29,148 nt of DNA from positions 1-29,148 of IMG/VR virus record IMGVR_UViG_3300048928_000208; one strand, written 5' to 3'. The notes under the pieces are model-generated. The model was not told where the DNA came from. It did no database searches and saw only the letters and a program-made list of their open reading frames with translations. Below, in pieces: positions 21,005 to 29,145 of this stretch; position 1 is the first letter of the stretch, and each line of letters starts with the position of its first letter. The position numbers and the translations under genes were made by a program. Source of the DNA: a virus.

Positions 21005-21678
21005 TGACCACCACCGGACACAACAACCCGCCCGCCGAGGAAGCCTTCGGCCTTCACATCGACGAGCTGTTCTCGCTGCTCTCCGACACCCTTTCCGGTG
21101 GACCGGTCGAGACGGACGAGCAGGAAGCCGCGATCGACGCCCTGTCGAAGGACTTCCTCAAGGCCAAGCAGGATGCCGACAAGGCCCGCGCCGCCGAGAA
21201 GAAGCCCCACGACGATGCCGCGAAAGCGGTCCAGACGAAGTGGAAGCCGATCGTCGATAAGGCGGCGCGCGGGCAGACCGCCTGCGGCGATGCCCTGACG
21301 CCCTACCGGGTCGCCAAGCAGCGCGCCAAGGACGAAGCAGCCCGCAAAGCGCGCGAGGGAGCCGAGGAACGCCAGCGCAAGGCGCAGGAAGCCCTCCAGC
21401 AGTCCGAGGACTTGGAGCAGCGCTTCGAGGCAGAACAGGACCTCGAGGCCGCCAAGAAGCTGAACGCCGTCGCCAACAAGATCGACCGCAGCGCCACCGG
21501 CCTCCGCACCTACTGGGAAGCCGAGATCACCGACAAGAACGCGGCTCTTCGGCACTACCTGCCTTTGCATCAGGAAGCGTTCCTCGCTCTGATCCAGGAG
21601 CTTGCCGACCGCGACGCGCGCGGCGCTCGCCCTCGGGTGCCCGGCGTCACCTACCACGAACAGAAGAAGGCGGCCTGA
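21004..21678 (+). CDS. Coiled-coil phage protein between ERF and SSB
   Basis: This is a 224-residue, highly charged helical protein. Its first 30 residues (HNNPPAEEAFGLHIDELFSLLSDTL) are followed by a long coiled coil (about 35-160; AIDALSKDFLKAKQDADKARAAEKKPHDDAAKAVQTKWKPIVDKAARG and KDEAARKAREGAEERQRKAQEALQQ), then a C-terminal helix. Similar proteins often lie next to ERF or RecT genes and may be recombination partners, but no enzyme motif is seen. The start overlaps the ERF stop. Confidence 0.75.
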   Translation: MTTTGHNNPPAEEAFGLHIDELFSLLSDTLSGGPVETDEQEAAIDALSKDFLKAKQDADKARAAEKKPHDDAAKAVQTKWKPIVDKAARGQTACGDALTPYRVAKQRAKDEAARKAREGAEERQRKAQEALQQSEDLEQRFEAEQDLEAAKKLNAVANKIDRSATGLRTYWEAEITDKNAALRHYLPLHQEAFLALIQELADRDARGARPRVPGVTYHEQKKAA

Positions 21679-21681
21679 GCC

Positions 21682-22227
21682 ATGAGCGACATCAACATCT
21701 GCACGTTCACCGGCCGTCTGGGCGCTGATCCTGAGGTAAAATCCTTCCAGTCAGGAGGTCGCATCTGCACCATGCGGATGGCCGTTGGATCGCAGTGGAA
21801 GGACCGGGAATCCGGCGAGCGCCGCGAGCGCACCGAATGGGTCTCTGTGGTGATCCAGAATGACGGCTTGATCGGTGTTGCCGAGCGCTTCCTCCGCAAG
21901 GGCAGCCGCATCGCCATCAGCGGTGAGCAGCGCACCCGGAAATGGCAATCGCAGGACGGCAGCGACCGGTACTCGACCGAGATCGTCCTGACCTCGTTCG
22001 GCGGCACCCTGACCATGCTGGACAGCAAACCGGACAGCGAAGGGCAGGGCGGCGGCCGCCAGCAGCAGCGCGGCAACGGCCAGCGCGAAGGCAACGACCG
22101 TGGCGGCCAGCGCACCGGCGGCGACTGGGGCCGGGAGCAGGGCGGGCGCGAAGTCTACAACTCCAACACCGGATGGAACGACGGCGGCTTTGACGACGAC
22201 CTCGGTTCCGATTCCATTCCGTTCTGA
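21682..22227 (+). CDS. ssb: Single-stranded DNA-binding protein
   Basis: This 181-residue SSB has an OB fold in residues 1-110 (NICTFTGRLGADPEVKSFQSGG, MRMAVGSQWKDRESGERRERTEWVSVVIQN, the FLRKGSRIAISGEQRTRKWQ strand). A Gly/Gln/Arg-rich linker (120-155) follows, then an acidic tip DDDLGSDSIPF, the normal partner-binding tail. It coats ssDNA at the replication fork and recruits repair proteins through that tip. Confidence 0.95.
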   Translation: MSDINICTFTGRLGADPEVKSFQSGGRICTMRMAVGSQWKDRESGERRERTEWVSVVIQNDGLIGVAERFLRKGSRIAISGEQRTRKWQSQDGSDRYSTEIVLTSFGGTLTMLDSKPDSEGQGGGRQQQRGNGQREGNDRGGQRTGGDWGREQGGREVYNSNTGWNDGGFDDDLGSDSIPF

Positions 22228-22238
22228 GGTAGCGCGCC

Positions 22239-22628
22239 ATGGCACTCCCACCCCGCAAGTTCAAAGAGCCCGCTCCCAAGAGGGAAAAGCGCGAGAGCCG
22301 TTGGAAGTCTCAGGCGCACCTCACGTTCGTCCGGTCCTTCCACTGCGCCTGGCCGGGCTGCCAGCGCGCGCCGATCGAGGCGGCTCACGTCCGCAACGGA
22401 AGCGGGGCGGGCATGTCGCAGAAGACGGACGACTGGCGCGCGGTTCCGCTGTGCGGCCGCGACCTCGACTTCATCGGCCACCACCAGCAGCAGCACCAGA
22501 TCGGAGAGCAGTCGTTCTGGCGAGCCTACCAGAAGGCCTCGGTCCAGACGGTGGACCAGCTCATCGAAAGCCTCTGCGACGCTTCGCCGCGCCGCCAGCA
22601 GATCAGGGAGCACCGCAATGGCCAGTGA
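22239..22628 (+). CDS. Ref-like / DUF968 HNH-superfamily nuclease
   Basis: The 129-residue protein has an N-terminal basic stretch (PPRKFKEPAPKREKRESRWKSQAHLTFVRSF). A zinc/HNH-like core follows: CAWPGC, PIEAAHVRNGSGAGMSQKTDDWRAVPLC and DFIGHHQQQHQIGEQSFW. This is the layout of the DUF968/Ref family of RecA-assisted nucleases, with the EAAHV and HH-x3-H motifs as likely metal ligands. In P1, Ref cuts at RecA filaments. A similar recombination role here is inference. Its final 11 nt overlap the next gene. Confidence 0.75.
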   Translation: MALPPRKFKEPAPKREKRESRWKSQAHLTFVRSFHCAWPGCQRAPIEAAHVRNGSGAGMSQKTDDWRAVPLCGRDLDFIGHHQQQHQIGEQSFWRAYQKASVQTVDQLIESLCDASPRRQQIREHRNGQ

Positions 22629-23049
22629 CAGCCCGCCGCTCATGTTCGAGGTCCGCCTCGGCATGCTCAAGCCTGCCAATCGCGCGGCCGAGGACGCCAT
22701 GCGCGAAATCAAGGGCAAGGTCCGCTGTACGCTCAGCGGCGGAACCGCCAACCAGCGACGCCGGGGTCTGTACTGGTCCGTCGCCGCGCTTGTCACCCCT
22801 CTGCTCAACGACCTGCACAACCTGACCTTGGACGAGCAGGACCTGCACGACATCACCCGCGACAAGCTCCGGCTCTATGACGAGCAAGTGCTTCCCTCGG
22901 GCGAGATCTACCGCCGCCGCCGGTCCACCAGCAACCGCGCCATGAACGAGGCCGAACGCGCCGACTTCACGACCCGCGCCCTCTACCTGTGGAGCACTTG
23001 GACCGGCGTCGATGTCACCACCCTTCAGGACGAGGCGCGAGCAGCATGA
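22618..23049 (+). CDS. NinB/DUF1367-like recombination-region protein
   Basis: This 143-residue protein shows an EIKGKVRCTLSGGTANQRRRGLYWSVAALVTPLLNDL segment and a basic YRRRRSTSNRAMNEAERADFTTRALYLWSTWTGV end, in the style of the NinB/DUF1367 proteins found beside phage recombination genes. The family link is weak. It lies between the Ref-like nuclease and the HNH-AP2 gene, overlapping both. Confidence 0.55.
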   Translation: MASDSPPLMFEVRLGMLKPANRAAEDAMREIKGKVRCTLSGGTANQRRRGLYWSVAALVTPLLNDLHNLTLDEQDLHDITRDKLRLYDEQVLPSGEIYRRRRSTSNRAMNEAERADFTTRALYLWSTWTGVDVTTLQDEARAA

Positions 23050-23570
23050 CGCCCGAACAACTATCCGAACTGCTCGATTACGATCCCGCCACCGGCATTC
23101 TGACCTGGCGCGAGCGGGCGCGCACCTTGTTCCCCTCCGATCGCGAGCATCTGAGGTGGAATGGCCGATATGCAGGTATGCGAGCATTCACGGTCAATAG
23201 CCGTGGCTACCGTGATGGCATGATATTTCGAAAGATGCACCGGGCGCATCAGGTGGCTTGGGCTATCTACTACGGTGCGTGGCCAGACGGCCAGATCGAC
23301 CACATCAATGGCGATCGCGATGACAATCGTATCGGAAATCTACGCGTCGTCACCCGCTCTGCGAACTGCCGCAACACGAAGCGTCGGTCGAACAACAGTA
23401 GCGGAATCATGGGGGTGTCGCCGCTCAAGGGACGCTGGCGCGCATACATTCGCGACGACGGGAAGAATGTCCACTTGGGCATATTCAACACCTTGGAAGA
23501 AGCCGCAACCGCTCGAAAGGACGCAGAGCAGCGGCTTGGATATCACTCAAATCATGGGAGGGATGCATGA
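23046..23570 (+). CDS. HNH-AP2 homing-type endonuclease
   Basis: From the ATG at 23046 this is a 174-residue protein. The N-terminal half carries an HNH_3 nuclease (HRAHQVAWAIYYGAWPDG, DHINGDRDDNRIGNLRVVT at 85-103, NCRN). The C-terminal half is an AP2-type DNA-binding domain (SSGIMGVSPLKGRWRAYIRDDGKNVHLGIFNTLEEAATARKDAE, 119-162). This pair is typical of free-standing homing endonucleases. Its codons are visibly richer in A/T at third positions than those of neighbours, a sign of transfer into the operon. The start overlaps the previous gene by 4 nt. Confidence 0.88.
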   Translation: MTPEQLSELLDYDPATGILTWRERARTLFPSDREHLRWNGRYAGMRAFTVNSRGYRDGMIFRKMHRAHQVAWAIYYGAWPDGQIDHINGDRDDNRIGNLRVVTRSANCRNTKRRSNNSSGIMGVSPLKGRWRAYIRDDGKNVHLGIFNTLEEAATARKDAEQRLGYHSNHGRDA

Positions 23571-24682
23571 GCTGGTCCCCGCAACAGGATGCCGCCATTC
23601 GCTCCGTAAGTGGCTGGCTCGCCGATCCCAAAGGTCCGCAGGTGTATCGTCTGTTCGGCTACGCTGGGACCGGCAAGACGACGCTGGCCAAGGAACTCGC
23701 CGGGAGCGTCAAGGGCAAGGTCCTCTACGCCACTTTCACCGGTAAGGCCGCACTGGTCCTGCGCAAGAAGGGCTGCGAGGGCGCATCGACGATCCACTCG
23801 CTGATCTACCGCGTCGAAATGGACGATCGCACCGGCATCACGGAATTTAAGCTCAACGATCAGAGCGCGCTGGCCGACGCCGCCCTGCTGATCGTGGACG
23901 AAGTGTCCATGGTCGGCGAGGACTTGGCGCGCGATCTGCTCAGCTTCGGCACCCGCATTCTTGTGCTGGGCGATCCGGCGCAGCTGCCGCCGGTGAAGGG
24001 CGAGGGCTTCTTCATCAACGCCGAGCCGGACGCGATGCTGACTGAGGTGCACCGCCAGGCTCAGGACAACCCTATCATTCGCATGTCGATGGAGATCCGC
24101 GAGGGCAAGCGCCTGGCGCCGGGCCGCTACGGCGATAGCCTCATCACGACGAGCCGCGCGCTGGGCCGTGACGGCCTTGGCGAACTCGTACTCGGGGCCG
24201 ACCAGCTGCTCTGTGGCCTGAACCGCACCCGCACGTCGTATAACCATCGCATGCGGGAAATGAAAGGCCTGCGTGGCGCGGACAAGCCATGGCACCCGGC
24301 CGTCGGCGATCGCCTGATCTGCCTGCGCAATGACAAAACGCACAACATCTTCAATGGCGGCCTGTGGTCGGCGGATACGATCGAGACGCTGGGCGGCAAG
24401 CTGGCGGTCACCGTGGAATCGCTCGACGAGAAGCGCGACCCGATCAAGGTCGAGGTCTTCGAAGAGTTCTTCAACGGCACCGAGCAAAACATCCCTTGGC
24501 AGGAAAAGCGCGGCACCCAGGAATTCACCTTCGGGTGGGCGATCACCTGCCACAAGTCGCAGGGCAGCCAGTGGGACAACGTTCTGATCTTCGACGAGAG
24601 CGGTTCGTTCCGCGAGGCGCGCAAGAACTGGCTTTACACGGCGGTCACGCGCGCCGCTGAGCAGGTCACGGTGATCGTATGA
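23567..24682 (+). CDS. RecD/Dda-like superfamily 1B DNA helicase
   Basis: This 371-residue helicase has Walker A GYAGTGKT (31-38), motif Ia TFTGKAA (57-63), Walker B LLIVDEVSM (107-115), motif III GDPAQLPP (135-142) and a C-terminal UvrD_C_2 region, FGWAITCHKSQGSQWDNVLIFDES followed by NWLYTAVTRA, with the family's final arginine. Such helicases unwind DNA in phage replication and recombination, acting with SSB and ERF. Its ATG overlaps the HNH-AP2 stop. RecD2 or Dda naming cannot be separated from the sequence alone. Confidence 0.92.
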   Translation: MSWSPQQDAAIRSVSGWLADPKGPQVYRLFGYAGTGKTTLAKELAGSVKGKVLYATFTGKAALVLRKKGCEGASTIHSLIYRVEMDDRTGITEFKLNDQSALADAALLIVDEVSMVGEDLARDLLSFGTRILVLGDPAQLPPVKGEGFFINAEPDAMLTEVHRQAQDNPIIRMSMEIREGKRLAPGRYGDSLITTSRALGRDGLGELVLGADQLLCGLNRTRTSYNHRMREMKGLRGADKPWHPAVGDRLICLRNDKTHNIFNGGLWSADTIETLGGKLAVTVESLDEKRDPIKVEVFEEFFNGTEQNIPWQEKRGTQEFTFGWAITCHKSQGSQWDNVLIFDESGSFREARKNWLYTAVTRAAEQVTVIV

Positions 24683-24897
24683 CGCCCGGCGATCTGCTCG
24701 AACTGGCCCGCGCCGCGCACATGGTGCCCATAACCGCCGAGGACCGTGAGGAGTTCGGCCGGGCCTTGATCCTCCAAGGGTACTCGCCGGAACGCGCTGC
24801 TTGGATGGCCAACGGCGAAATCCTCGACAACGACGGCGCTCTGCAAATGCTCGCGCGCCACCGCATCCGCTACAGCAAGGAGGCCTCCAATGCCTGA
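24679..24897 (+). CDS. Small unknown protein (72 aa)
   Basis: The ATG at 24679 overlaps the helicase stop (ATGA). The 72-residue product is helical (LLELARAAHMVPITAEDREEFGRALILQGYSPERAAWMANGEILDNDGALQMLARHR). No family is recognised. Confidence 0.65.
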   Translation: MTPGDLLELARAAHMVPITAEDREEFGRALILQGYSPERAAWMANGEILDNDGALQMLARHRIRYSKEASNA

Positions 24898-25327
24898 CAC
24901 CCGCACTGAGCATACGCCGGAAGTCGTGGAGGCAGAGCCCGACATGTCGTGGTTCGATATCGCTGTCGATCACAGCCACGAGGTCTTTGTTCTCGGCCAC
25001 TCTTCGGGGTGGACGGACTACGATATTGAGCATTTCTGGGAAGACGTGTTCGAGCATGACGCGCCTTCGCATCTTGCTCCCGGCGCCTATCGCTGGACGG
25101 GCTTCAAGATCGGATTCTGGGGCGAAGGTGAACACCTCAACGTCTCAGGGGGCGAGTTCAATCCGCTTCCCGCATCCCTGCCCGCCGCGAGCGAGGGGGA
25201 GAAAGTCGACGAAGCCCGGTCGGTTCTGGAACGCGCGCTTGTCGGCTCGCCGAAGTATCTACGCGCCCGCGTGAACACGGCGATTTCGCTGCTCACCCGC
25301 GCCGGTCAGATCGGGGGTGAAGCATGA
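24890..25327 (+). CDS. Unknown early protein (145 aa)
   Basis: Preceded by an AGGAGG ribosome binding site and overlapping the previous gene by 8 nt. It has an aromatic-rich acidic core (MSWFDIAVDHSHEVFVLGHSSGWTDYDIEHFWEDVFEHD, YRWTGFKIGFWGEGEH). The C-terminal helix (VDEARSVLERALVGSPKYLRARVNTAISLLTRAG) is typical of small phage accessory proteins. No family is recognised. Confidence 0.65.
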   Translation: MPDTRTEHTPEVVEAEPDMSWFDIAVDHSHEVFVLGHSSGWTDYDIEHFWEDVFEHDAPSHLAPGAYRWTGFKIGFWGEGEHLNVSGGEFNPLPASLPAASEGEKVDEARSVLERALVGSPKYLRARVNTAISLLTRAGQIGGEA

Positions 25328-25599
25328 AAACCTTCACCGTAGAGGTGACCCAGATCGTCACCGTAGAGCTGGACGAGACGAAGTTTGACGAGGCTTTCAT
25401 GCGAGAGTTCCGCGAGAGCTTCTATGGCTTCCACACGATCGAGCGCCACGCCGAGCACATCGCCCAGCTGGAAGCGCGCGGCCTGATCACGGGCTGGCCG
25501 GTCTTCATCGAAGGCTACGGCCCGACCGCGGACATGGGCATCAGCGCGACCGCTGTCGTGGAATCCATCGAGATCGTGAAGGAGTACGCCAATGGCTGA
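25324..25599 (+). CDS. Unknown early protein (91 aa)
   Basis: The ATG at 25324 overlaps the previous stop (ATGA). The 91-residue protein is beta-alpha in style: FTVEVTQIVTVELDETKFDEAFMREFRESFYGFHTIERHAEHIAQLEARG, then a beta-rich end. Proteins of this style occur in many phage early regions, and no function is known. Confidence 0.65.
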   Translation: MKTFTVEVTQIVTVELDETKFDEAFMREFRESFYGFHTIERHAEHIAQLEARGLITGWPVFIEGYGPTADMGISATAVVESIEIVKEYANG

Positions 25600-26008
25600 G
25601 GAAAAGACCGGCCTTTCGGTCGACCAGATCGTCGCCACCCGGCCCGCGCCCATCAGCTTGAAGCCAGATGCGACCGATATTCGCCTGGTGCTTGAGGGGA
25701 CGCTTCCGCGCTGCCCGTTCTGCAACTGCACGCCCTCAACTCACACGCGGTTCTTCCCGCACTCCGGAATCTACCAGTCCATCGTTCATTGCTCGGGCTG
25801 CATGGCGCAAGTCATGGTCAACCAGCGCGACCACGAAGAGGCGCGGCAAGATGCTATTGCGCACTGGACAGCCCGAGCCCCGGTTAAGCCCGACGACCTC
25901 ACCGCCGCCGCCCAGCTTGAGCACTCCGGCCTCATCTCCCGCGAGAAGTACAATCACATCGTAGAGAACATAAGGGCTAGGGAAAGCATTCGGGGAGCGA
26001 TGGCGTGA
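25592..26008 (+). CDS. Lar-like zinc-ribbon protein
   Basis: This 138-residue protein has an N-terminal stretch followed by a Lar-type zinc ribbon (about 42-92). It shows CPFC near residue 48, a second C-x2-C pair in VHCSGCMAQV, and the AIAHWTARAP closing motif. Lar-type proteins counter type I restriction. A second Lar-like gene lies on the left arm (10324). The start overlaps the previous gene by 8 nt. Confidence 0.7.
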   Translation: MAEEKTGLSVDQIVATRPAPISLKPDATDIRLVLEGTLPRCPFCNCTPSTHTRFFPHSGIYQSIVHCSGCMAQVMVNQRDHEEARQDAIAHWTARAPVKPDDLTAAAQLEHSGLISREKYNHIVENIRARESIRGAMA

Positions 26009-26463
26009 TGCAGCTTGACCTGTTCGCGCCCGTCGCGCCGACATTCAATCGAGGCGAAGCACTCCAGGCTGTCGGCAAGCTGGCCGCCGCGATTGACGCG
26101 GCAATGCAGGACGCAAACCTGTGGGCGTATAGCGGCTCCTGGGATGCTGGCCTCGTCATCAACCGCGATGCACCATCATCCCCTGGTGCCGGGGCTGATC
26201 CGGTTGCGCATGCCCACCAGTGGCCCGCGACGTGGCATATCTGCGGCCATAGTCCCGACGCGCTGTTCGTGGAGATCCGGCCGAGGAGTGGACAGCGCGA
26301 CAGCGCCAGGGTGCGCAAGACGCTGGAGACGATCGCCAGGCTCCCTGGTGTCGATGTTCGCCTGGAAAGCGAAGTCTCACCGGCCCCTTACCATTGCTAC
26401 GGCATGTGGCGCTGGGGTGACGGATGGTTTGCAACCCATGATCCGGAGGCTCGCGCAGCATGA
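26008..26463 (+). CDS. Unknown early protein (151 aa)
   Basis: It starts at the TGATG overlap (ATG 26008; GTG 26005 is an alternative). The protein begins MQLDLFAPVAPTF and has a helical region (EALQAVGKLAAAIDAAMQ), a middle HQWPATWHICGHSPDALFVEIRPRSG segment and an aromatic-rich end (YHCYGMWRWGDGWFATHDP). No family is recognised. It directly precedes the methyltransferase gene. Confidence 0.6.
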   Translation: MQLDLFAPVAPTFNRGEALQAVGKLAAAIDAAMQDANLWAYSGSWDAGLVINRDAPSSPGAGADPVAHAHQWPATWHICGHSPDALFVEIRPRSGQRDSARVRKTLETIARLPGVDVRLESEVSPAPYHCYGMWRWGDGWFATHDPEARAA

Positions 26464-27695
26464 CCCACATCGAAAAGATCGGTACGGCCACGCTCTACCT
26501 GGGTGACTGCCGGGATACTCTGGCCAGCCTGCCTGAGAACTCGGCTGACAGCATCGTCGCCGATGCACCGTACGAGCTCGATTTCATGGGACGGGCCTGG
26601 GACCGGACCGGCATCGCGTTCGAAGTGGCGATGTGGAAGGCGGCGCTGCGCGTGCTCAAGCCGGGCGGCTACCTGCTCGCGTTCAGCCATGCCCGCACCT
26701 ACCACCGCATGACCTGCGCGATCGAGGATGCGGGCTTCGAGATCCGCGACCAGATCATGTGGATCTATGGCTCTGGCTTCCCCAAGTCCCGGAACCTGCA
26801 GGGCGACCGGGAGGGCTGGGGTACCGCGTTGAAGCCAGCGCATGAGCCGATCGTTATGGCGCGCAAGCCGCTGATCGGCACCGTCTCGCGCAACGTGGAA
26901 TCGCACGGCACGGGCGCCATCAATATCGCCGGCTGCCGGGTGCCGACTGACGAAGTGCTGCGCGCAGGTGCAGGGGCGATGCCGGTGAGGCATGACCCCG
27001 AGGTTCCGCGTGGCAAGCCCGGTGCTCGATACAGCGCGGAGCAGCGCGGCTCGCTGGATGAGTTCAAGCGCCTGCCTCAGAACGTCGGCACGAACCCAGC
27101 GGGGCGGTGGCCTGCTAACGTGGTGCACGACGGAAGCGACGAGGTGGTCAGCGCCTTTCCAGTTGCACCAGGCCAGCAAGGCGACCTGAAGCAACAGGGA
27201 CATGCGGTTCCGCAGGGTAATGCCTTTGGCCAGTTTGGGCCCAAGGGCCCACACGCAGCGCGAAAGGACTCGGGCACCGCGGCCCGGTTCTTCTACTGCG
27301 CGAAGGCCAGCAAGGCCGATAGAGACTCAGGCATGGACGCGTTCGAGCCCAAGGCTTTCGTCGCGTTCCAGACCGCCAACGGCACGAGCGGCAAGGCCAG
27401 CAGCATCAGCGAGGGCCGGGACACCCAGTACCGCAACACGCACCCAACGGTGAAGCCCACCGACCTGATGCGCTGGCTGGTCCGCTTGGTCACGCCGCCG
27501 GGCGGGGTTGTGCTCGACCCTTTCATGGGCAGCGGTTCGACTGGCCGGGCGGCCATGCTGGAAGGTTTCGAATTCATCGGCTGCGAGCTGACGGCGGAAT
27601 ACCTGCCGATCGCCGCCGCACGCATCAAGGCGGCCCAGGACGAGGCCGAGCAGGCAAGTCGCCAAGGCAACCTTTTTATCGGGAGTGCAGCATGA
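26460..27695 (+). CDS. DNA methyltransferase (N6-adenine or N4-cytosine, beta class)
   Basis: This 411-residue enzyme has the beta-class order. Catalytic motif IV is near the N-terminus as DAPY (35-38), in place of the usual DPPY. A target-recognition region follows (about 90-320; RTYHRMTCAIEDAGFEIRDQIMWIYGSGFPKS, HEPIVMARKP, FYCAKASKADRDSG). The SAM-binding motif is near the C-terminus, DPFMGSGSTG (353-362), with the HPTVKPTDLMRWLVRLV helix before it. It is probably an orphan methylase, since no restriction gene is next to it. It may protect phage DNA from host restriction or mark it for replication or packaging. The start overlaps the previous gene by 4 nt. Confidence 0.9.
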   Translation: MTHIEKIGTATLYLGDCRDTLASLPENSADSIVADAPYELDFMGRAWDRTGIAFEVAMWKAALRVLKPGGYLLAFSHARTYHRMTCAIEDAGFEIRDQIMWIYGSGFPKSRNLQGDREGWGTALKPAHEPIVMARKPLIGTVSRNVESHGTGAINIAGCRVPTDEVLRAGAGAMPVRHDPEVPRGKPGARYSAEQRGSLDEFKRLPQNVGTNPAGRWPANVVHDGSDEVVSAFPVAPGQQGDLKQQGHAVPQGNAFGQFGPKGPHAARKDSGTAARFFYCAKASKADRDSGMDAFEPKAFVAFQTANGTSGKASSISEGRDTQYRNTHPTVKPTDLMRWLVRLVTPPGGVVLDPFMGSGSTGRAAMLEGFEFIGCELTAEYLPIAAARIKAAQDEAEQASRQGNLFIGSAA

Positions 27696-27940
27696 CCCCC
27701 CATAGCATCGCCCGCTGGCCTGCAATGATGAAGCGCAAGACCGCGGCTGAGTATTGCGACATGAGCGAGGCCGCCTTCGAGCGCGAGATCATCGCTGGGC
27801 GCCTGCCTGCCGGGATCATGTTCGGCGGCCGGGAGCACTGGCGCAAGGACGCGCTTGACGCCGCATTCGCCCGGCTGTCGGGAGACACTGTGCCTGACTA
27901 TCGCCGCAGGCTGAGGGGAGATTATGGCCAAGCTGCCTAA
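27692..27940 (+). CDS. xis: Excisionase-like helix-turn-helix protein
   Basis: This 82-residue protein has a MerR/AlpA-like winged helix (MKRKTAAEYCDMSEAAFEREIIAGRLPAGIMFGGREHWRKDALDAAF), the size and fold of phage excisionases. It lies directly upstream of and overlaps the integrase gene by 17 nt. The name is by position and fold and is not a strong sequence match. Confidence 0.65.
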   Translation: MTPHSIARWPAMMKRKTAAEYCDMSEAAFEREIIAGRLPAGIMFGGREHWRKDALDAAFARLSGDTVPDYRRRLRGDYGQAA

Positions 27941-28952
27941 GCTCGAACACGTGAAGTATGTCCGGTCGAAGGGGAAGGTATACGCCTACTTCAACACCGG
28001 GAAGCGGACCAGTCAGGGAACGGCGATCTATTCGCCGCTGCCGCACCCGAGCGACGTTGGCTTCTACGACAGCTACGCGGCGATGAAGGGCGCGCGCACG
28101 AAGCGGAAGACGGTCGGATATCTGATCTCCGATCTGGTCCGTGATTATGAGGTATCGATGGAGAAGCGCGCCGATCTCGCGAAAGGCAGCAAGGAACTCT
28201 ATCGATCGACCAACCGGCGCATCATCGAGCACCTGGGCGACTTCCCTGTGAACGACCTCCAGCAAGGCGACGTCCAATACGTGCTGGAGAACAAGATGGC
28301 CGGGGCTGGCGCCCACAACATCTTCCTGTCCGTTCTCGGCATTCTCTACACTTGGGCTCGGCAGAACGGGAAGACGAAGCTGGAACCCACGAAGGACGTG
28401 CAAAGGCGCAAGGGCGGCGAGCACGAGCCATGGCCCGAGGCGATCCTGCATGCTGGCCTGGTGGCGAAGCACGATCGAACCCGTCTGGCGATCAACCTGC
28501 TTTACTACACCGGCCAGCGCATCAGCGACGTGGTGAAGATGCGGTGGTCGGACATCCACAACGGCGAAATATTCGTGTTCCAGAAGAAGACGAGCAAGGA
28601 GGTCTCGCCGCCTTTGCACCGCGACCTGAAGGCCGAACTTGAGCGGACACCCAAGCGCGGCATGACGATCATCGCAAGCCCCGCCGGTCGCCCGGTCAGT
28701 GATGAGGTCATCCGGAAGGACCTGAAGAAATTCAGCAGCGCGCAAGGCAAGGAATGCATCCCCCATGGCCTGCGCAAGAACGCGGTTATCGCCCTTCTCG
28801 AAGCAGGTTGCACCGTCGCCGAGGTCGCCGCGATCACAGGCCAGACGTTCCAGATCGTCGAGAAATACGCAACCCGAGTGAACCGGCGCAAGCTGGGTCA
28901 GGCGGCCATTCTCAAGCTTGAGAACATGACTGGTACAGGAAAACGCCCGTAA
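27924..28952 (+). CDS. int: Tyrosine integrase
   Basis: This 342-residue protein has an N-terminal arm/SAM-like DNA-binding domain (about 60-160, including the KELYRSTNRRIIEHLGDFPVNDLQ segment). The C-terminal catalytic domain shows R199 in YYTGQRISDV, K222 or nearby, H281-x-x-R284 in PHGLRKNA, Q307 at the position often held by His, and Y315 in EKYATRVN. It integrates the phage by site-specific recombination. The GQ variant at that site is common in alphaproteobacterial integrases. Its start overlaps the xis-like gene. Confidence 0.95.
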   Translation: MAKLPKLEHVKYVRSKGKVYAYFNTGKRTSQGTAIYSPLPHPSDVGFYDSYAAMKGARTKRKTVGYLISDLVRDYEVSMEKRADLAKGSKELYRSTNRRIIEHLGDFPVNDLQQGDVQYVLENKMAGAGAHNIFLSVLGILYTWARQNGKTKLEPTKDVQRRKGGEHEPWPEAILHAGLVAKHDRTRLAINLLYYTGQRISDVVKMRWSDIHNGEIFVFQKKTSKEVSPPLHRDLKAELERTPKRGMTIIASPAGRPVSDEVIRKDLKKFSSAQGKECIPHGLRKNAVIALLEAGCTVAEVAAITGQTFQIVEKYATRVNRRKLGQAAILKLENMTGTGKRP

Positions 28953-28980
28953 AAACCATCGTAGAAATCGAGGTAAATCA

Positions 28981-29145
28981 GATGCATAGCGCAATGGTGC
29001 CTAAAGACCGAATTAAGGCTCGGCTCGGTTCATTGCAAATATCGGAAGTCTATTCGGAAATTCGCGGTAGGCAAATTCCGGAGTGCCCTTTGGGTTTTTG
29101 CATCCGACCTGGATCATGTCACAGGTGCTTGGCTCTTGATGCGTG
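28981..29145 (+). CDS. Small Cys-rich protein downstream of integrase (54 aa)
   Basis: A 54-codon gene starts 28 bp after the integrase stop, with GAGG at suitable distance upstream. It ends with a C-x4-C, C-x2-C arrangement (ECPLGFCIRP, SCHRCLALDA), a likely zinc knuckle. The region is AT-richer than the operon before it. It could be a small phage gene or the first host gene past an attachment site. No family is recognised. Confidence 0.45.

Noticed and set aside
23552-25135. Very long open frame antisense to the helicase and following genes
   Set aside because: The plus-strand helicase has all its motifs; the antisense frame is open only because of high G+C and has no recognisable domain.
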